In this document: positions 54,109-63,232 of the stretch, in pieces
Numbering within the stretch: the stretch's first letter is position 1
Layout of the letters: each line of letters opens with the position of its first letter
Origin: Actinomadura harenae
GTDB taxonomy: Bacteria; Actinomycetota; Actinomycetes; Streptosporangiales; Streptosporangiaceae
Reading direction: 5' to 3'
DNA: 64,000 bases
Assembly: GCF_003696215.1 (NCBI RefSeq)
Contig: NZ_RFFG01000022.1
Span: 1 to 64,000 of the forward strand
The notes under the pieces: generated by a model
Databases searched by the model: none
What the model saw: only the letters and a program-made list of their open reading frames with translations
What the model was told of the DNA's origin: nothing
Program-made: the position numbers and the translations under genes

Positions 54109-55364
54109 ACCAGGACGAGTCTGCGGCCTCCAGCGCGGCCTCCGACGAGGACGCCACCGGGGCCGTCGCGACTTGGGGGTCAGTACCGCGCGCCGTCCGG
54201 GCGGTGATCTTCGGGATCTTCGTGAACCGGCTGGGCGGTTTCCTTCAGGCATTCCTGGTGCTGTTCCTGATGCACACCGGGTACGACGCCGCGCGGGCGG
54301 GCATCGCGCTCGGCTGCAATGGCGCAGGCGCCATCGCCGGGATCCTGGCGTCCGCCTGGCTTGTGGACCGGGCCGGGATGCGCCGTGCCGTCGCCGGGTC
54401 GATGGCGCTTACGGCCGTGCTCACCGCGGGTGTCCTCGCGGCGACCTCCTACGGATTCGTCCTCGTCGTGGTCACCGCGCTGGGTACGACCAGCCAGATC
54501 TACCGGCCCGCATCGGCGCAGCTCCTCAGCACGCGGGTTCCGGCGCGCCGCCAGATCATGGTCTTTGCCATGTATCGGCTTGCGCAGAACCTCGGCACGA
54601 CGGCGGCGCCGCTGCTCGGTGCGGCCCTGGTCGCGGCGTCCTACCCACTGCTGTTCTGGGTGGAGGCGGCCGCCGCTCTCGCGTGCGCGGCCATCACCTG
54701 GTGGGCACTGCCTGCCGATCCGCCAACGGCGACACGGGCGACCGTCCAGCCCGGCATTGGCGGTGGGTACCTGGTGATGGTGCGCGACGTCCGGTTCACC
54801 GGTTTCCTGCTCGGGATGCTCGTGTACGCGGCGGTCTATGTCCAGTACGTGTCCGTGCTGCCGCTCGCCGTGCAGGCCGCGGGCTGGTCTACCAACGTTT
54901 ACGCGGCACTGATCTCGGTCAACGGCGCCATGGTGATTACCTGCGAGCTGTGGGTGACCCGGAGAGTGCAGCACTGGGGACGGCGTGCCGCAGCGCTCTG
55001 CGGCATCGCGCTGGTCTCCGCCGGGCTGGCCTGCTACGCGCTGCCGTTGGGCATCGCCGGCTTGGTCCTGGCCACGGTGGTGTGGTCACTGGGAGAGACC
55101 GTTTGCTCGCCGACAATGGTCGCCTATCCGGCTCGGGCGGCTCAGCCCGATCTGGTGGGCCGCTATCTCGGCGCGTCTCAGGCGGTGTTCGGTGTCGGCA
55201 CCGCGCTTGGCCCGACCATCGGGGTGCTGCTGTGGGAAGGCATCGGTAGCGGGTCATGGCCCGTGTTCGGCATAGCGGGTCTGCTCGCGGCGGCGGGCGT
55301 GGTCCTCGGCATGCGCGAGGACCACGCGGAGCTGCGTGCGGTCGCCCCGCAGGGGGCGGCATGA
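54105..55364 (+). CDS. MFS transporter of the radical-SAM cluster
   Basis: 419 aa, about twelve membrane helices, with the motif-A-like loop SAWLVDRAGMRRAV after helix 2. The start overlaps the ATP-grasp stop by 4 nt and its stop overlaps the permease start by 4 nt. Probably exports the finished compound and gives self-resistance; the direction is inferred from cluster context. Confidence 0.88.
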   Translation: MNQDESAASSAASDEDATGAVATWGSVPRAVRAVIFGIFVNRLGGFLQAFLVLFLMHTGYDAARAGIALGCNGAGAIAGILASAWLVDRAGMRRAVAGSMALTAVLTAGVLAATSYGFVLVVVTALGTTSQIYRPASAQLLSTRVPARRQIMVFAMYRLAQNLGTTAAPLLGAALVAASYPLLFWVEAAAALACAAITWWALPADPPTATRATVQPGIGGGYLVMVRDVRFTGFLLGMLVYAAVYVQYVSVLPLAVQAAGWSTNVYAALISVNGAMVITCELWVTRRVQHWGRRAAALCGIALVSAGLACYALPLGIAGLVLATVVWSLGETVCSPTMVAYPARAAQPDLVGRYLGASQAVFGVGTALGPTIGVLLWEGIGSGSWPVFGIAGLLAAAGVVLGMREDHAELRAVAPQGAA

Positions 55365-56827
55365 ACGGAGGCGACGCGACACAACGGACCCGGCAGGCGT
55401 TCCAACCCGAGCATCGGTCCCCGGCCGGGGACGGCGAGAGGGCTGAGGCGGACACCACGTTGCCTCGGCGGCTGACCTCCCGGCAGCTCTCGATGATCAC
55501 ACTCGGCGGCGCGATCGGCACTGGGCTGTTCCTGGGCACGAGCCGGGCCATCTCGCAGGCCGGGCCAGCAGTCATCATCTCCTACGCGATCGGTGCTCTG
55601 CTCGCCCTCGCCCTGGCGTACGCGCTGGCGGAGATGGCGTCGGCGCATCCGCTGCCGGGTGGCTTCGGCACGCTCGCGCACGCGTACCTTGGCTCGACAG
55701 CCGCGTTCACCCAGCGCTGGATGTACTGGATGGCGCAGACCATCAACGTGGGTAGCGAGGTGACAGCCATCTCCATCTACCTGCGGTTCTGGTGGCCGCA
55801 CGTGCCCGCCTGGCTGCCCGTGCTGACGGTGTCGGCCTTTGTCCTCGGTGTGAACCTGCTCGCCGTAGGCGCGTTTGGAGAGGTCGAATACTGGCTGTCG
55901 GTGGGGAAGGTGCTCGCGATCCTCACGTTCATCGTGACCGGCACGATCGTCATCACCGTCGGCCTGCCCACCGTCCCAGCGACCGGGCTGCACCGCTGGA
56001 CGGACCAGGGCGGATTCGCGCCACAGGGGATCGGGGGGATCTGGACCGCGATGATCGCGGTCACCTTCAGCTACATGGGCACCGAGGCGATAGCGCTCAC
56101 GGCGGCCGAGAGCCGGGACCCCGCCCGAGACATCCCCCGCGCCGCCCGGCGCACCGTGGTGCGGCTAGGCCTGTTTTACCTCCTCACCATCGCCGTCATT
56201 CTCTCGGTGGATTCCTGGCGGCACACCGCCGCCGGGCCCTCGGTCACCGACAGCCCGTTCGTGCGGCTGTTCCAGACCGTGGGGCTTCCGGCGGCCGCGT
56301 CGGTCATGAACCTGGTGCTGCTGGTGGCGGCCGTGTCGGCGATGAACACCAACATCTACGTGACGACACGAACCATGCACGGCATGGCGAACTCGGGGCA
56401 CGCGCCGAGGGCGCTCGCCCGGCTGCGGCACGGACGCCCGTGGAACGCGCTGGCGGTGTCGGCGTTCGGGCTCGCGCTCGCCGCCACAATGTCGGCATTC
56501 GCGCCCGTCCGCGCCTTTGAGATCCTGGTGGGGATCTCACTGTTCAACGCGCTCGCGACGTGGATCCTCATCTTCGCCACCCACATCGCCTTCCGGCGCC
56601 GCGGGGGTGGCGTCGTAGGAACGCCGACCCGGCTGCGGGGAGGCGTGGCCATCCCACTCGCCGCGATCGGCGTGCTGCTCGCCGTCCTCGTCACGATGGG
56701 GTTCGTACCACCGTTCAGGCTGGCCCCACTGACCGGAGTGCCGTTCCTGGTCGCGCTGCTGCTGGTCCATCTGATCCTGCACAGAAGGCGCGGCAGGATG
56801 CCAGAATCCCAACCGGACCGAACATGA
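55361..56827 (+). CDS. Amino-acid permease (APC superfamily)
   Basis: 488 aa, twelve hydrophobic segments after a ~35-residue polar N-terminus. Hallmarks: RRLTSRQLSMITLGGAIGTG with GTGLFLG in helix 1 and FSYMGTEAIALTAAESRDPA in helix 6, as in GABA-permease/AAT-type transporters. It should carry an amino acid or close analogue across the membrane. Start at ATG 55361 is coupled to the upstream stop. Its presence in the cluster implies that the precursor or the product resembles an amino acid. Confidence 0.9.
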   Translation: MNGGDATQRTRQAFQPEHRSPAGDGERAEADTTLPRRLTSRQLSMITLGGAIGTGLFLGTSRAISQAGPAVIISYAIGALLALALAYALAEMASAHPLPGGFGTLAHAYLGSTAAFTQRWMYWMAQTINVGSEVTAISIYLRFWWPHVPAWLPVLTVSAFVLGVNLLAVGAFGEVEYWLSVGKVLAILTFIVTGTIVITVGLPTVPATGLHRWTDQGGFAPQGIGGIWTAMIAVTFSYMGTEAIALTAAESRDPARDIPRAARRTVVRLGLFYLLTIAVILSVDSWRHTAAGPSVTDSPFVRLFQTVGLPAAASVMNLVLLVAAVSAMNTNIYVTTRTMHGMANSGHAPRALARLRHGRPWNALAVSAFGLALAATMSAFAPVRAFEILVGISLFNALATWILIFATHIAFRRRGGGVVGTPTRLRGGVAIPLAAIGVLLAVLVTMGFVPPFRLAPLTGVPFLVALLLVHLILHRRRGRMPESQPDRT

Positions 56828-56846
56828 AGGGAAGACCACCGAGACG

Positions 56847-57350
56847 ATGGAGAATCCGTCGAGAACACCACCACCACTGCCACCCGCCGCCGCGCTGCTT
56901 GCCGCTGTTGGGGTCGAGTTCGTCGTCCATCGGCACGTCGAGATCCGCACTGAAGCCGACATTCGAGAACGTACCGGATTCACTCCGGAGAACATCAAGA
57001 ACTCACTGAGGACAATGGCCTTCACGGCCGGGCACGAGACGCTCGCACTAGCCGCCATCCCAGGGCTGGAGCGCCTCCGGTACGGACGCCTCGCCGCCGC
57101 GCTGGGCGTGTCGCGCTCGGCGCTGAAGCCCGCCGACGAGGCGGGTTTGGCCCGGTTGGGCATGGAATGCGGCGGTGTCAGTCCAGTTTGCGGCGACCCA
57201 TCCGTCACCGTCGTGTTCGACGCGGCGGTGCTCCGAATGGGACGGGTCCTGTTCGGCAGCGGACGGCCAGACAGCACAGTAGAGGCGGATGCAGCCGAAC
57301 TGATCCGGATCGTCCCGGGAGCGATCGTCACCGACATCACTTCCACATGA
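56847..57350 (+). CDS. YbaK/ProX-type aminoacyl-tRNA deacylase
   Basis: 167 aa YbaK/EbsC domain protein. Conserved pieces: a helix pair with ENIKNSLRTMAF, LAAALGVSRSALKPAD and the loop GMECGGVSPVCG, which corresponds to the GxxxGxxxP motif of the editing pocket, then VVFDAAVLRMGRVLFGSGRP. Such free-standing editing domains hydrolyse mis-acylated tRNAs. The usual N-terminal Lys position is occupied by Asn-Ser (IKNS), where the catalytic Lys lies in many members, so specificity may differ. It follows the permease by 19 bp. In this cluster it may protect the host from mis-incorporation of its own unusual amino acid. Confidence 0.88.
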   Translation: MENPSRTPPPLPPAAALLAAVGVEFVVHRHVEIRTEADIRERTGFTPENIKNSLRTMAFTAGHETLALAAIPGLERLRYGRLAAALGVSRSALKPADEAGLARLGMECGGVSPVCGDPSVTVVFDAAVLRMGRVLFGSGRPDSTVEADAAELIRIVPGAIVTDITST

Positions 57351-57479
57351 TCGAAACTGCGCTGAAGTCCGTACCGAAGGGCCGATGTCCTTGACGTTAC
57401 GGGCGCGGTCTTGCCGGTGAGGATCTGGGCGGTGAAGCGTCCCCCCGTATACGAGGAGTTGCCGCGTGTAGACGTCGGA

Positions 57480-57960
57480 GATCAACTCGGTGATGTACCG
57501 GAGGACGCTTACGGCGGGTAGTGGTTGCCAGGGAGGAGTGTGCGGCCTTCGCGTCGTTCCACAGCCGAGCCCCCGCCCGGCCTGCCAGCACTTGAACCAC
57601 CGCGCCCAACTGGCCGGTGAGCCTGCTCGTTCGACGCTTGTACCGCTCGAGCAGCCCGGGCACCTGCTCACGGAACCTCCGGCGAGGGCATTCTGGTGCC
57701 GGGCAGACCAGACGCCGCATCCGTACCGAAATCACCACCCGTTGCCCATCGACCGGGACGTCGCTGACCGTCCGGCCGTAGAAGCGTGCACCGGCCCGGT
57801 CAGCGTCCCGCACACCGGACACTGCGCCGGCTCATCACGAGTACGGGCCATGACCCGAATCAGAACGCTCTCGTCCTCCACGCCCCGATGACCAGGGCAG
57901 AAAGCCCCGAGAACACCACGCTCACAAGCTGCTCGATCTCCAGCACGCACCAGCCTGGCA
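57480..57960 (-). pseudogene. ISL3-family transposase remnant
   Basis: Three minus-strand frames read LEIEQLVSVVFSGLSALVI, then EPAQCPVCGTLTGPVHAS, then VVISVRMRRLVCPAPECPRR and REQVPGLLERYKRRTSRLTG, the zinc-finger N-terminus of ISL3 transposases. At least two frameshifts break it and the DDE domain is missing. It marks the right edge of the radical-SAM cluster. The rest of 57.35-58.09 kb shows no gene. Confidence 0.8.
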
Positions 57961-58089
57961 GGCGATCACCCAGCGCCACCACCGACTACGAGACACAGTG
58001 GAAAAACATCGACAGAGCCGGAAAACTCGACAATCCCCCGCTCCCGCCCTCCGGTTGGAGGGCGGACCGGGTCAGGGGTTCGTGGTTGG

Positions 58090-60897
58090 TCAGGGCTTGC
58101 GGGGGCTCTTGGGGGTGCGGTGCTGGTCGGGGGTGAGGCGCCGGCGGGTGGTGTCGGCCTGGGAGCGGACGTCGGCCAGGACGTGCGGAGGGACGTGCTG
58201 GGCGCGGAAGTAGTCGACCATGCGGGTGAGCGTCCGGTCGGCCAGGTCCAGGTCGCCGGCCTTGGCCTGGACGCGGGCCAGGCGGCGCATGGTGGAGTTG
58301 AGGGCGAGGTTGTTCAGGCCGGCCGGGCCGGTGGACGCCTCGATCGCGGCGGACAGCTGGTCGGTGGCGTTCTTGGTGTCGGGCCGGCGGACGCGGATGC
58401 GGCCCTCGGAGATGCTCTGGTAGTGGCGTCCGGCGTTGGCGCCCTGGGCGAGGTGGGAGTAGACGGCCAGGGGGTGGTCGGGGAACCGGCTGGACAGTTC
58501 GGTCAGGGCGTCGTTGCCCGAGCGCAGGGTGGGGGAGTCGGAGCCGAGCAGCGACATGAGGAGACCGGCCTGCTCGCCCATGAGCAGTTCGCCGGCGTCC
58601 TGGTCGGCGGGGGTGAGCGGCAGGCGGACGCGGACCTCCAGGGTGTTGGAGGCGACCTTCGAGCCGTCCGGCGCGGTGTAGAGGGCCCGGACCCGGTAGA
58701 GGCCGGGGTCGGTGAAGTACTGGCCGTCCGCGCCGGAGCCCAGGTAGGCCGAGCCGTACAGGGCGGGACGGTCGGTGGTCAGGGTGGTCAGCACAACCTG
58801 GTTGTGTCCGCCGCAGGCACCGGTCAGCGGGCGGAACACGCGGGTGGTCCCGGACGGCCCGACGATGGCGATCTTCAGGTTCGCGCTGGTCGGCGACAGG
58901 TCGGGATGGACCTGGACGTCGCGTCCGGTGCGGGTGAGCTTGACCTCGACGGCCACGGGTTCCCCGTACAGGAACGGCCGTGCGGACAGGGTGAGGGAGA
59001 GCCCGGACCGGTCGATGAGGGGTTCGCTCATCGTGGCCAGGGTGCTGTCGCCGTAGTCCTTGGCGGTGGAGCCGGAGAAGAAGTCGGCGCCGCCGGGGAC
59101 GACGTCGTTGTAGAAGCCGTGGCGCAGGTGGACCAGTTCGTTGGCGGTGAAGCCGAACCGGAACCGTGCCCAGAAGGCGGCCGATCCCTGGACGGTGTCG
59201 CTGAACTGGTACAGGTGGGAGTAGTTCATCCAGGACAGGTCGCCGTACCCGTTGCGGGGGCCGAGCGGGTCGCCGACCCTGGCCTTGTCCCAGGAGTGCG
59301 CGAGGTTGAGCGCGTGGCCGAGTTCGTGAACCCAGGTGTGCGGCTCCTCCCGGGTGCCGGGCTCGCCACCGGAGACCTGACTGTCGTAGAAGACGGCCAT
59401 CCCCTGGCGGTTGCGGCCGGTCGAGTCGAACATGACGCCCACGGCGCTGCCGGGCCCTTGTTTCGACGGGTCGAAGTAGGTGCTGGCCACGAACGCCCAG
59501 AGCTTCCACTGCGGGGTGTCGGCGTAGCCGGCGAAGTGCGCGACCATCGCGGCGTGGAGTTCCGAATCCGACCACAGCAGGTCGGAGCCCGCCTCACTGG
59601 CGTCCACCTGGACGGGCGTGGCCGCGGCGGCGGACATCTCGATGCCGGCGTCGGCGTAGGCCGAGGCGACCGACACGATCCGGTTGCGGTACCCGGGAGG
59701 GACGGGGGCGGTCGTGGTGTCGTAGGACGAGAAGATCTGCTTCCCGGCCACGGCGTCGGTCTCCAGTTCGATCGTCCGGAAGTAGGGCGACTGGAACGCG
59801 AGGCCGCTGGAGTAGGAGCCGCCTGAGCTGTAGGGCATCTCCACGCGCGCGGTGGGCGCGTCCGCGCCCGCGGCCGTGCGCGGGACGACGACCTTGACAC
59901 TTGTGGCCGGGGACGCGCTGGTCCAGGTGGGCGTGCAGGTGGCCACCAGCTCGGTGGCCGAGGCGGTGACGGACGCCTTGCCTCTGAAGGACGAGGCGTA
60001 GCTCTGCGTCCCGCCGTTGATCGTGAAGACGTCGCCGCTCAGGGTGTACGTGGGGGCGTTGCCGTCCAGGTCGACGCGCACGACGAACGAGTACGTGGGG
60101 GTGTTGACCGCCCAGCGGCCGCTGACCGGCCGGTACTGCGTGGTGAACGGAGCGGGCAGCGGGCCCAGCTGAGGCATGAGCGTGGTCAGCGCTCCGACCC
60201 TCTCCGGCCCGGTGTTCCAGTTGAACACGCAGCCGTTCGCCCCCTTGACCAGCAGGCTCCGTTTCTCGAACGCCCTGGAGGTCGGCAGCATCAGCACGTG
60301 GTCGAAGTCCGAGCTCCACTCCGGCGCCAGCATCGCCCAGCCCGGTGTCGGCTGCGCGCCCTCGAGGATCGTGCAGTCGCGGGTGCACCCGTTCACCCAG
60401 TCGAGAGTGGCGACGCGGTCGCCCTTGAACACGTAGGTCTGCCACGCCGAGCCTTCCTGGCAGGTGTCCATGAGCAGCGCGTCGACCTGGTCGAGGTAGT
60501 ACTGCGGCAGCATCGCACCCCAGGTGGGGCCGCCTCGGGCCAGGTCCGTCACCGGCCCCTCACTGAACTTCCCGGCACCCTGCTGGTACCAGTACGCCCG
60601 GTTCTCCTTGAACAGCAGCATCTGCGCCCAGCCGGTGCCCGGCAGGCTCGGCAGCATCAGCGCTCCCTCGCAGGCGCTGCGGTACGGCTCGGGGAGCGGC
60701 TGCCGGCCGAATCCCACCCAGGTGTCCCCGTTGATCGGTCCGTTGTAGCGCAGCCCGCCCCCGTTCGCGTATCCGGTCGAGTCGGCCATCGCGAGCTGGT
60801 CGCCGCGAATGAACATCGCTCCCCACCAGTTGGGCACATCGATCGGGTACGCCATGGCCGCGCTGAACCCCGTGTTCTTGATCCGCATGAATCCCAT
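58090..60897 (-). CDS. Metzincin-type zinc metalloprotease with propeller-like N-terminus
   Basis: 935 aa. Zinc site HELGHALNLAH with His524, Glu525, His528 and His534, the HExxHxxxxxH metzincin pattern. A possible Met-turn Met lies downstream (LSWMNYSH). The first ~260 residues contain four WxxM or AxLM-type repeats (WWGAMFIRGDQLAM, WAQMLLFKENRAYW, QTYVFKGDRVATLDW) that look like hemopexin blades. A C-terminal ~200 residues are helical. No signal peptide is seen at the chosen start, so the protein is cytoplasmic, exported by another route, or its true start is elsewhere. Confidence 0.82.
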   Translation of the reverse strand: MGFMRIKNTGFSAAMAYPIDVPNWWGAMFIRGDQLAMADSTGYANGGGLRYNGPINGDTWVGFGRQPLPEPYRSACEGALMLPSLPGTGWAQMLLFKENRAYWYQQGAGKFSEGPVTDLARGGPTWGAMLPQYYLDQVDALLMDTCQEGSAWQTYVFKGDRVATLDWVNGCTRDCTILEGAQPTPGWAMLAPEWSSDFDHVLMLPTSRAFEKRSLLVKGANGCVFNWNTGPERVGALTTLMPQLGPLPAPFTTQYRPVSGRWAVNTPTYSFVVRVDLDGNAPTYTLSGDVFTINGGTQSYASSFRGKASVTASATELVATCTPTWTSASPATSVKVVVPRTAAGADAPTARVEMPYSSGGSYSSGLAFQSPYFRTIELETDAVAGKQIFSSYDTTTAPVPPGYRNRIVSVASAYADAGIEMSAAAATPVQVDASEAGSDLLWSDSELHAAMVAHFAGYADTPQWKLWAFVASTYFDPSKQGPGSAVGVMFDSTGRNRQGMAVFYDSQVSGGEPGTREEPHTWVHELGHALNLAHSWDKARVGDPLGPRNGYGDLSWMNYSHLYQFSDTVQGSAAFWARFRFGFTANELVHLRHGFYNDVVPGGADFFSGSTAKDYGDSTLATMSEPLIDRSGLSLTLSARPFLYGEPVAVEVKLTRTGRDVQVHPDLSPTSANLKIAIVGPSGTTRVFRPLTGACGGHNQVVLTTLTTDRPALYGSAYLGSGADGQYFTDPGLYRVRALYTAPDGSKVASNTLEVRVRLPLTPADQDAGELLMGEQAGLLMSLLGSDSPTLRSGNDALTELSSRFPDHPLAVYSHLAQGANAGRHYQSISEGRIRVRRPDTKNATDQLSAAIEASTGPAGLNNLALNSTMRRLARVQAKAGDLDLADRTLTRMVDYFRAQHVPPHVLADVRSQADTTRRRLTPDQHRTPKSPRKP

Positions 60898-61437
60898 GCC
60901 GACCAGCCCCTCCCGGGCGTTCCGGCCCCCGTCGGGCCGGATGTGAACGCACTCTCCTCCCGCCTAACCGAGCCGTTCAACGCCCGCCCGTTCCCGCTAC
61001 ACCGGCGAATCGGAATCAGAAGCCCCGAAAGACCCCTGCCCTCGGACGCGGGAACGGTCGGCGGGTGCCTCACACCGACGATCCCGGCTGGGCTCCATCG
61101 CGCCGCGCACCATTCCCTCGTGCCACGGCACCGACAGACCTCGGCCGTAGCGCGGTCGCCCGCCTCGGCTCCGGCGGCGGTCGGCCCGCCGAAACACCGA
61201 CCTTGCTGCACAGCGTGCTCTCAAGTGCGCCTCGGATGGGTCACGTGGGAAGCAGGTCGCCTTCTGGGGCGCGTGCATTTCGCCGGCGAAGCACCGGCCC
61301 CAGGCCGGGACTGGCCATGCGTCCGTAGGGCGTTCCCAACTGTGGCCGATCGGACGGGCCTGACCGTTGCGACGGTCGCCGCAGGCGAACCACGTGAGCG
61401 GGGAGGCGCGCGTGGCGCCTCCCCGCTCATCCCCTCG
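60898..61437. other. Intergenic stretch without recognisable gene
   Basis: About 540 bp between two minus-strand genes. No supportable reading frame, RNA gene or convincing repeat was found. It probably contains the promoter of the metalloprotease gene. Confidence 0.6.
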
Positions 61438-62889
61438 TCAGCGGCGGGTCGTGACCGGGTTCTGCGGCTGGTGGTCACCGGTCACCAGCGGGGTGACGTC
61501 GGCGCTGCGCGCGCCGCCCGTGAGGGCCAGGCCGCCGGTCGGGACGTACATGCCCTCGTCGAAGGTGCTGCCGGTCGGGGTGTTCGCGACGGCGATGACC
61601 GGCCAGGCGCGTCCGCCCAGGATGGAGGTGGAGATGTAGTCGCCGACCATCACACCCTGGCTGGTGTTGGCGAGCGAGGACAGCGCCATCGGCCCGGCGA
61701 GCTGGGTCGGCGCGCTCCAGGACGAGCCGCCGTTGACCGAGGAGGTGTAGCCGACGGTCAGCTGGCAGGTGGAGGCCGTGCAGCTCGCCGACGGGTACCG
61801 GTAGTAGGTCACCGCGAGGTCGGCGGACGCGCCGGACGTCGTGGCGTCCACGCCGATGCCGGGGATGAAGTGGTCGCCGCCGTCGCTGGTCACACGTGTG
61901 ACGGCGCCCCAGGTGGTCTCGCTCGTGGACTTGCTCATCACGATGTCGTTGCCGGCGCAGTTCGACTGGAAGCGGCAGTCCTGCCAGACCGCGTAGGCCG
62001 TCCCGGCGGAGTCGATCTCGGCGGACGGCAGCGGGCTGGTGCGCAGGTTCCCGGCGACGGTGTGGGATCGGATGCTGGAGATCTGCACCGAGGAGCTCCA
62101 GGTGCCCCCGCCGTTGGTGGAGCGGAAGGACCGGATCTGGCCGTTGTTGCTCTGGTAGGGGACCAGGACGGTCCCGTTGGGCCGCACGACCGGCTGGCCG
62201 CCGAGGCCGGTGGAGCCGGTGGTGCCGTCCGTCCAGGTCAGGCCGCCGTCGGAGGACGTCGACATGTGGATGCGGTTGCTCGCGCCGTTGTCGTCGTACT
62301 CGGTGTAGCAGTGCCCGTAGGACGGGCTGGACGCGCCGTTGTCGCAGACGATCCAGTTCTTGTCCAGGCTGGCCGAGCCTGTCGCGTTGGCCGTGACGAC
62401 CGGGTCGGCCCAGGTGTGCCCGCCGTTGGTGGAGCGGCTCGTGACGACGGCCTGGCCGACGACCCCGCTGGTGTCGGTCAGCGCCAGCACGGAGATCATC
62501 CACACGCCGTGCCGGGCGTCGTAGGCGACGGCGGCGTCGCTGACCCGGTCGTAGGGGCCGCCGCCCTGGAACTTGGTGACGCCGGGCAGGCAGCCGTTCG
62601 TCCAGGTGGCGCCGCTGTCGGACGAGGTGGAGAAGCAGATGTCGGACGAGCCCCCGTCGAAGAACCGCCCGGTCTGGAAGGCCGACACGATCGTGCCGCC
62701 GTAGGCGAACGTGTCGGGCTCGACCTGGGTGCGGTGCTGGCTGGTGGAGTTCGTGAACGGATCGGCGCTGACCTGGGTCAGGGCCACGTTGGCCAGCGCC
62801 GGCCCGCCGCCCAGCAGGAGCGCGGCGGCGCCCGTGAGCGCGGTGAGGGGCAGGGGAAGGAGACGGTGCAGGGCGAGACGCAGGGGCAT
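61438..62889 (-). CDS. Secreted sialidase-like BNR-repeat protein
   Basis: 483 aa. ATG 62889 with GGAG seven bases upstream. Signal peptide MPLRLALHRLLPLPLTALTG, cut near ALA. The mature part is a beta-propeller with several Asp-box-like motifs (SSDSGATWTNG, STNGGHTWADP, SSDGGLTWTDG, STNGGGTWSSS, SVNGGSSWSAP), the SxDxGxxW signature of BNR repeats in sialidases and related glycosidases. The catalytic Arg triad and Tyr/Glu pair of a true sialidase cannot be assigned by eye, so it may bind rather than cleave glycans. Secreted to the exterior. Confidence 0.85.
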   Translation of the reverse strand: MPLRLALHRLLPLPLTALTGAAALLLGGGPALANVALTQVSADPFTNSTSQHRTQVEPDTFAYGGTIVSAFQTGRFFDGGSSDICFSTSSDSGATWTNGCLPGVTKFQGGGPYDRVSDAAVAYDARHGVWMISVLALTDTSGVVGQAVVTSRSTNGGHTWADPVVTANATGSASLDKNWIVCDNGASSPSYGHCYTEYDDNGASNRIHMSTSSDGGLTWTDGTTGSTGLGGQPVVRPNGTVLVPYQSNNGQIRSFRSTNGGGTWSSSVQISSIRSHTVAGNLRTSPLPSAEIDSAGTAYAVWQDCRFQSNCAGNDIVMSKSTSETTWGAVTRVTSDGGDHFIPGIGVDATTSGASADLAVTYYRYPSASCTASTCQLTVGYTSSVNGGSSWSAPTQLAGPMALSSLANTSQGVMVGDYISTSILGGRAWPVIAVANTPTGSTFDEGMYVPTGGLALTGGARSADVTPLVTGDHQPQNPVTTRR

Positions 62890-63232
62890 GAGAATCTCCC
62901 GTGACAGGACGAAGCAGGCCAAAACTCCATCAAGTACGCGAGAGTCGTCAATGAGGAGCGATTGTCCGATTGCGGTCCGTTGCGTCCCGCGCGAAAGAGG
63001 ACGACGCTGGTGGCGGACCGCATCCACCGAGAGCGGCGCTCCTCAGGGCGTCGCGAACAACGCCGCCAAGAGCCTCAGGCGGGTTCCAGGGGCGGAGCGC
63101 AGCCATGGTGAGGCTCACGAACTGAACGGTGACCTGGCCTGAGGTGTCGGGGGCCGCGGTGAGCGCGCGCAGGCAGGACGTCGCGAGGTGGCCGGGGTCA
63201 TGTCGTCGCGGACCTCGTCCGCGCGGGCGGCA
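62890..63232. other. Intergenic stretch without recognisable gene
   Basis: About 340 bp between the BNR-protein start and the regulator's end. Nothing supportable was seen in either strand. Confidence 0.55.
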
